Assembly (NCBI GenBank): GCA_021816545.1
Contig: JAKAXP010000077.1
Coordinates: forward strand, 1-9,652
Reading direction: 5' to 3'
Origin: Bacteroidota bacterium
Lineage (GTDB): Bacteria > Bacteroidota > Bacteroidia > Bacteroidales > VadinHA17
DNA length: 9,652 bases
Each line of letters begins with the position of its first letter. The first letter of the stretch is position 1. The notes below the pieces were generated by a model, which worked only from the letters and a program-made list of their open reading frames with translations, searched no databases and had not been told where the DNA came from. Positions 5,933 through 9,652 of this stretch are shown piece after piece. Both the position numbers and the translations under genes were made by a program.

Positions 5933-7873
5933 ATGAGAGGGGTTAAATACATTTTTTGTGTAATCCTTGCAGTACATGTTGTATCTCTCACGGGTCAGTC
6001 AAGGAGTGACCTGAGAGAGCTCTTCGTCTCGGCTGAGGGAGACCTTCTCTTTGAAGATTACGCTGAAGCTCTCCCGAAATATATGAGCCTTCTTCAGATC
6101 TACCCTGAGAACTATAATCTTTATTTCCGCATAGGCCAGTGCTATCTCAACACACCCGGTGAAAAGGATAAGGCTATCCCCTGGCTTGAGACTGCTGCCG
6201 GGCATATGAGCCCTGATTACCGCAGCGGCAGGCTGCGCGAATCAGGTGCACCCTATGATGCTCTCTATTTCCTTGCAAACGCCTACCGTATTGCCAATGA
6301 TTTCGACAGGGCCCTGGAGACATATGAAATGTTCCTGAAGGATGTTGATACCGAAAAATACGACACTGCACTCGTCAGGTTCCAGATGCAGACCTGCCTC
6401 AATGCCCGGGAAATGATGAGAAAACCTGGCTTCCTGGTGGATAAGAACCTGGGGGAAGGTGTCAATGAACGGTTCTCGGAATTCAACCCGGTAGTCTCTG
6501 CTGACGAAAAAACGCTGCTCTTTACACGTGAACTGCAGTTCTACGATGCCATTTTCTGGTCGCGGAAAAACGGTGAAAAGTGGACCGAACCTGTCAACCT
6601 TACACCACAGCTGGGAGTTGACCAGGATTACTATACCTCATCACTGTCACCTGACGGGAAAACACTGCTGATGTATCGTATTGACACATATGACGGCAAC
6701 ATCTATATGAGCAGGCTGGCAGGCGAAACATGGAGCCCTGTTGAAAAGCTTAACGGCAATATAAACACCAGATTCTGGGAGTCTCATGCCACAGTAAGCA
6801 GTGACGGGAAAAAGATATACTTCACCAGTAACCGCCGGGAGAGCGTCGGCGGTCTTGATATCTTTGTTTCTGTGCGCGACAGTTCCGGCAACTGGGGCCC
6901 GGCAGTAAACCTCGGGACTGAGATCAATACTGTTTATAATGAGGAAACCCCCTTCCTGACAAACAATGACCGCACACTGTTCTTCAGCTCTCGCGGGCAT
7001 TTCAACATGGGAGGCTATGACATTTTCCGGTCAGACCTTGATGAAAACGGCAACTGGTCTGCACCGGTGAACATCGGATACCCGCTGAACACTACAGATG
7101 ATGACCTTTTCTTCACTCCTGTGGGCAACGGCAACAGAGGCTATCATGCAAGGTTTGCCGATGACGGTTTCGGAAAGATGGACCTTTTCGTGTGCGACTT
7201 ATATACTGAGGAACCGCCGCCTGCCACTGTGGAAAAGGAGATGGAGGCCGAAGCCTTTACTGACACTGTCAGCCTGGAAACGGTGCCACCTGAAAAGGCC
7301 GACATATCTGCCTACCTGAGGCTGCTCACTGACTCCCTGGTCATTGTATCATCAGCTGACCCGGTGACAGTTAAGCTTATTGCCGAGGAGAATTCCCGGC
7401 TCGATATAGAATTCCTTGCACCTGATTCCCTTCCGGAAACCGGGGAATTCAACATTTCTGATTCTGCATTTGCCTACACCTTCGTTCCTGCAAGAGGAGA
7501 CAGCTTCATTTCGCTGAAGCTTACTGACAGTTTCGGGAATGACACTGCAGTATCGGTTACTGTAAGACGAACAGACGTTCCGGTGAGGGCTGAGAAACCT
7601 CTCTATAATGAGATTCCGGTCAGACCATCAGCTGACAGGGCTGATGTGGCAGCAATGGCTGCAGTGCCTGCAGAGGCCACTGCGCCTGAAGCAACCGCCG
7701 CGGATGAGACGCCTGTTTCCGCCGCCGAAACCGGAGATGCGGACTCATCATTGACAGGTACCCGTGACCAGGGTAAAGGCTGCAACTGGTGGTGGCTCCT
7801 GGCAGTGGCTGCTTTGATCATCTTCTTCCTGTTATGGAGAAGAAGAAAAAAGAAAAAGGATGAAGAACAATAA
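5933..7873 (+). CDS. TPR plus PD40 beta-propeller envelope protein with C-terminal membrane anchor (paralogue 1)
   Basis: A 646-residue secreted protein of unknown function. Residues 1-21 are a signal peptide, probably cut at Thr-Gly|Gln22. Residues about 25-165 are TPR-like helices with conserved YFRIGQCYLN and APYDALYFLANAYRI. Residues about 183-423 hold five PD40/WD40-like propeller segments, each with a Pro/Ser-Asp-Gly-Lys-type turn or a GG-x-DIF strand (GGLDIFVS 306-313, MGGYDIFRSD 359-368). Residues about 458-546 look like an Ig/cadherin fold ending in KLTDSFGNDTAVSVTVRR. An Ala/Glu/Thr/Pro-rich linker follows (about 549-610), then Gly-Lys-Gly-Cys617, a hydrophobic helix (619-635) and a basic tail RRRKKKK. 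The expected topology is periplasmic body with a cytoplasmic tail unless the C-terminus is processed. The ATG at 5933 is chosen; the preceding TTG at 5930 is also in frame. It lacks the OmpA-like domain common in related proteins such as PorE. Confidence 0.85.
   Translation: MRGVKYIFCVILAVHVVSLTGQSRSDLRELFVSAEGDLLFEDYAEALPKYMSLLQIYPENYNLYFRIGQCYLNTPGEKDKAIPWLETAAGHMSPDYRSGRLRESGAPYDALYFLANAYRIANDFDRALETYEMFLKDVDTEKYDTALVRFQMQTCLNAREMMRKPGFLVDKNLGEGVNERFSEFNPVVSADEKTLLFTRELQFYDAIFWSRKNGEKWTEPVNLTPQLGVDQDYYTSSLSPDGKTLLMYRIDTYDGNIYMSRLAGETWSPVEKLNGNINTRFWESHATVSSDGKKIYFTSNRRESVGGLDIFVSVRDSSGNWGPAVNLGTEINTVYNEETPFLTNNDRTLFFSSRGHFNMGGYDIFRSDLDENGNWSAPVNIGYPLNTTDDDLFFTPVGNGNRGYHARFADDGFGKMDLFVCDLYTEEPPPATVEKEMEAEAFTDTVSLETVPPEKADISAYLRLLTDSLVIVSSADPVTVKLIAEENSRLDIEFLAPDSLPETGEFNISDSAFAYTFVPARGDSFISLKLTDSFGNDTAVSVTVRRTDVPVRAEKPLYNEIPVRPSADRADVAAMAAVPAEATAPEATAADETPVSAAETGDADSSLTGTRDQGKGCNWWWLLAVAALIIFFLLWRRRKKKKDEEQ
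7304..7570 (+). other. Ig/cadherin-like domain region inside paralogue 1
   Basis: This segment encodes residues about 458-546 of the first TPR-propeller protein. It has alternating hydrophobic strands, an Asp-Ser-Phe-Gly-Asn-Asp turn and a closing VSVTV strand, as seen in Ig-like or cadherin-like folds of secreted bacterial proteins. Paralogue 2 has no counterpart. The fold assignment is an inference from the strand pattern only. Confidence 0.4.
7769..7870 (+). other. Tripartite C-terminus: Gly-Cys motif, transmembrane helix, Arg/Lys cluster
   Basis: Residues 613-646 of paralogue 1 read as a Gly-Lys-Gly-Cys-Asn motif (614-618), a hydrophobic stretch WWWLLAVAALIIFFLLW (619-635), and RRRKKKK before a short acidic end DEEQ. 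This order of a short motif with Cys, one membrane helix and a basic cluster at the extreme C-terminus, after a low-complexity linker, is the architecture of known C-terminal sorting tags such as MYXO-CTERM, Synergist-CTERM and GlyGly-CTERM. A plain stop-transfer anchor would look similar, so sorting is only a hypothesis. Confidence 0.5.
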
Positions 7874-9158
7874 CACGATGACAATGAAAAGACTTGCCCT
7901 TTTACTGATCATTCTTTCTGCAACGATCGTTTGCAGATCGCAGGACAATATCAGGCTGCAGGAAGCTTTCTATGATGCTGAGTATTTCCTGATGAGGGGA
8001 GATTATGCGGATGCACTTCCCTATTACCAGGGTATTCACGCCGCGATGCCTGAAAATGCCAGCATCGCATTCCGTATCGGACTCTGTTACCTGAACATCG
8101 AGGGCAGCAAGAACCTTGCAATAGAATACCTTGAAAAGGCATCGCAGAACATTACGGGTAAGTACCGTGAAGGCTCCCTCAGACAGAATGAGGCACCCTA
8201 TGAGGCACTTTTCTTCCTGGGTGATGCCTACAGGATCAATTATATGTTCGAAAAGGCAAAGGAGGCCTACAACCGTTACCGCCAGACACTTCTTCCCTCT
8301 GATGTGGAGAACATCATGTTCATCGACCAGCAGATTGCCGCATGCAACAATGCTCCCTCACTTATGGCAACCCCGGTGAAGTTTACCGTGGAGGATGTGG
8401 ACGACATAATCAACGATGCAAATGACAATTTCTTCCCGGTTATGGGTCCTGATGGAAAGGCAATTGCTTATATGACCTCCATGAAATTCTATGACGCAAT
8501 CATGTTCTCGCGCCTGGTGAGGAACGAATGGACAGTGCCTGTAAACATCACTCCTGAACTGCAGTCAGACGGTGATCATTATGTCTCATGCCTCACCTCG
8601 GACAACACAGTCATGTTGCTGTCAAGGGACGACAACATAAACAGTGACATATGGATAAGTAAATTTGACGGCACACGCTGGGAGCCTGCCAGGAAGATGA
8701 AGAAGGAGATTAATACCAAATACTGGGAAGCACACGGGTTCATCACTGAAGACGGATCAACCCTGATATTTGCCAGCGACAGACCAGGCGGATTCGGAGG
8801 ACTTGATCTCTACATGTCAAAACTTGGCCCCGACGGCGAATGGGGACTGCCGTCAAATATGGGTCCCGAAATCAATACTCCGTTCAATGAAGACAGGCCT
8901 TTCCTTATCAACTCGGGGAAAACACTCTTCTTCGCCTCGCAGGGACACCGTACTATGGGAGGTTATGATATCTTCCGGAGTGACATTCAGTACAACGACC
9001 TGTGGAGCACGCCGGTAAACATCGGTTATCCGCTTAACAGCCCGGATGACAACATATTCTTCTGCCCCGCAGAAAACGGGAAGACTGGCTATATTTCACT
9101 TTCAGACAGGGATGGAGGTGCAGGCCGGGCTGACATTTACCGCATAAGGTTTAAATAA
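7860..9158 (+). CDS. TPR plus PD40 beta-propeller secreted protein, no C-terminal extension (paralogue 2)
   Basis: A 432-residue protein, clearly homologous to the upstream gene product across its first ~420 residues; function unknown. It has a signal peptide with a likely cut Arg-Ser|Gln28, TPR-like helices (about 30-165) with FRIGLCYLN (71-79) and APYEALFFLGDAYRI (112-126), and five PD40 propeller segments (about 188-430), including FGGLDLYMS (312-320) and MGGYDIFRSD (366-375). The protein ends three residues after the last strand, so it is a free TPR-propeller module in the periplasm or secreted. It is not a good lipoprotein candidate, since Val precedes the signal-peptide Cys. Three in-frame ATGs (7860, 7878, 7884) could start it. 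The first overlaps the preceding stop by 14 nt, which favours coupling; the others give a more typical short basic N-region. Confidence 0.85.
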   Translation: MKNNNTMTMKRLALLLIILSATIVCRSQDNIRLQEAFYDAEYFLMRGDYADALPYYQGIHAAMPENASIAFRIGLCYLNIEGSKNLAIEYLEKASQNITGKYREGSLRQNEAPYEALFFLGDAYRINYMFEKAKEAYNRYRQTLLPSDVENIMFIDQQIAACNNAPSLMATPVKFTVEDVDDIINDANDNFFPVMGPDGKAIAYMTSMKFYDAIMFSRLVRNEWTVPVNITPELQSDGDHYVSCLTSDNTVMLLSRDDNINSDIWISKFDGTRWEPARKMKKEINTKYWEAHGFITEDGSTLIFASDRPGGFGGLDLYMSKLGPDGEWGLPSNMGPEINTPFNEDRPFLINSGKTLFFASQGHRTMGGYDIFRSDIQYNDLWSTPVNIGYPLNSPDDNIFFCPAENGKTGYISLSDRDGGAGRADIYRIRFK

Positions 9159-9216
9159 TGATGTGCAACAGGGGGAGTCTGCTGCAAAAGGTTTAATTTT
9201 ACAGGCAAACTGAAAC

Positions 9217-9652
9217 ATGGGAATCAGAGGTATAGTTTTTCTTGCATTATTGCTCTTGTTCTTGCCGCTCAACGGCCAGAAGAAGAGTGAGCTGAAGGAG
9301 ATCTGGATGGAGGCGGAGTCTCACTACCTCTATGGTGAGTATGAACTTGCCAATCCCCTCTATCTTATGCTGAATGAGCTTAAACCCGGCAACTACAACA
9401 TAAAATATAAAATCGGCAACTGCTACCTCAACATCTTTGATGAGAAACCCAAGGCAATTCCTTTTCTTGAGGAGGCAATAAGAAGTACCAGCTACGATTC
9501 CAAAACCGGAAAGCTCAAGGAAATGCGGGCCCCGCTCGATGCATATTTCTCCCTGGCAAACGCTTACCGGATAACCAACAGCCTTGACAGTGCCCTTAGT
9601 ACTTACCGCTTCTTCCAGCAACTGATATCAAAATCATCGGCAATGCAGAACG
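9217..9652 (+). CDS. TPR-containing secreted protein, N-terminal part (paralogue 3, 3' truncated by window)
   Basis: An open frame of 145 codons from ATG 9217 runs off the right edge. It starts MGIRGIVFLALLLLFLPLNG, a signal peptide with a likely cut Asn-Gly|Gln21. TPR-like helices follow, with the same landmarks as the two upstream genes: KYKIGNCYLN (63-72), KAIPFLEEA (79-87) and APLDAYFSLANAYRI (105-119). In this part it is closer to paralogue 1 (Leu-Ala-Asn-Ala-Tyr-Arg-Ile is identical). A PD40 propeller is expected beyond the window but is not seen. The 58-bp gap before it contains TAATTTTA at 9194-9201, one mismatch from the TAnnTTTG box, so it may have its own promoter or belong to one operon with the first two. 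The frame has no stop within the window. Confidence 0.85.
   Translation, partial: MGIRGIVFLALLLLFLPLNGQKKSELKEIWMEAESHYLYGEYELANPLYLMLNELKPGNYNIKYKIGNCYLNIFDEKPKAIPFLEEAIRSTSYDSKTGKLKEMRAPLDAYFSLANAYRITNSLDSALSTYRFFQQLISKSSAMQN

Noticed and set aside
7603..7884. Minus-strand open frame of 93 codons over the linker and basic tail
   Set aside because: It is a shadow of the low-complexity Ala/Glu/Lys region on the plus strand, with no promoter or recognisable domain.
5933..9158. Assignment of the TPR-propeller proteins as type IX secretion component PorE
   Set aside because: The TPR and propeller parts are similar in plan, but the OmpA-like C-terminal domain that defines PorE is missing, and no PorP/SprF or other type IX gene is in the window.
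9247..9621. Minus-strand open frame of 124 codons at the right end
   Set aside because: The plus strand encodes a clear paralogue of the two preceding proteins over the same bases.

Overview
The window looks like chromosomal DNA from a member of the Bacteroidota (Bacteroidetes), probably a Bacteroidales-like or environmental lineage. The support is a DUF6452/DUF6048 gene pair, tandem TPR plus PD40 beta-propeller secreted proteins, TAnnTTTG-type -7 promoter boxes close to start codons, few clear Shine-Dalgarno sites, and predicted signal peptides whose mature proteins begin with Gln. No rRNA, tRNA, CRISPR array, insertion sequence or phage gene was seen. Almost all of the window is coding, and no gene-free stretch exceeds about 190 bases.

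Layout. (1) Bases 1-134 hold the last 43 codons of an unidentified plus-strand gene. (2) Bases 201-1404 encode an overlapping pair of envelope proteins: a small DUF6452-type lipoprotein and a DUF6048-type predicted outer-membrane beta-barrel. (3) Bases 1381-2847 on the minus strand encode a sodium:solute symporter whose 3' end overlaps the barrel gene tail-to-tail by 24 bp. (4) A 106-bp divergent region separates it from recR (2954-3577). (5) After 187 bp comes a two-gene unit, a fold-type I aminotransferase (3765-4979) and a family 2 glycosyltransferase (4984-5844), 4 nt apart. (6) From 5933 to the window edge lie three tandem paralogues, each with a signal peptide, N-terminal TPR-like helices and, where complete, a five-segment PD40 propeller. 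The first two overlap by 14 nt if the upstream-most start is used. The third starts 58 nt further on and is cut by the window end.

The most interesting part is the TPR-propeller array. The copies share the sensing or scaffolding portion but end differently. The first carries an Ig/cadherin-like segment, a low-complexity Ala/Glu/Thr linker and a C-terminus built as Gly-Cys motif, transmembrane helix and Arg/Lys cluster, which resembles protein-sorting C-termini. The second stops right after the propeller. The OmpA-like peptidoglycan-binding domain often found in Bacteroidota proteins of this kind (for example PorE of the type IX secretion system) is absent from both complete copies. A multi-subunit periplasmic or envelope complex is a reasonable inference, but nothing in the sequence proves a function.
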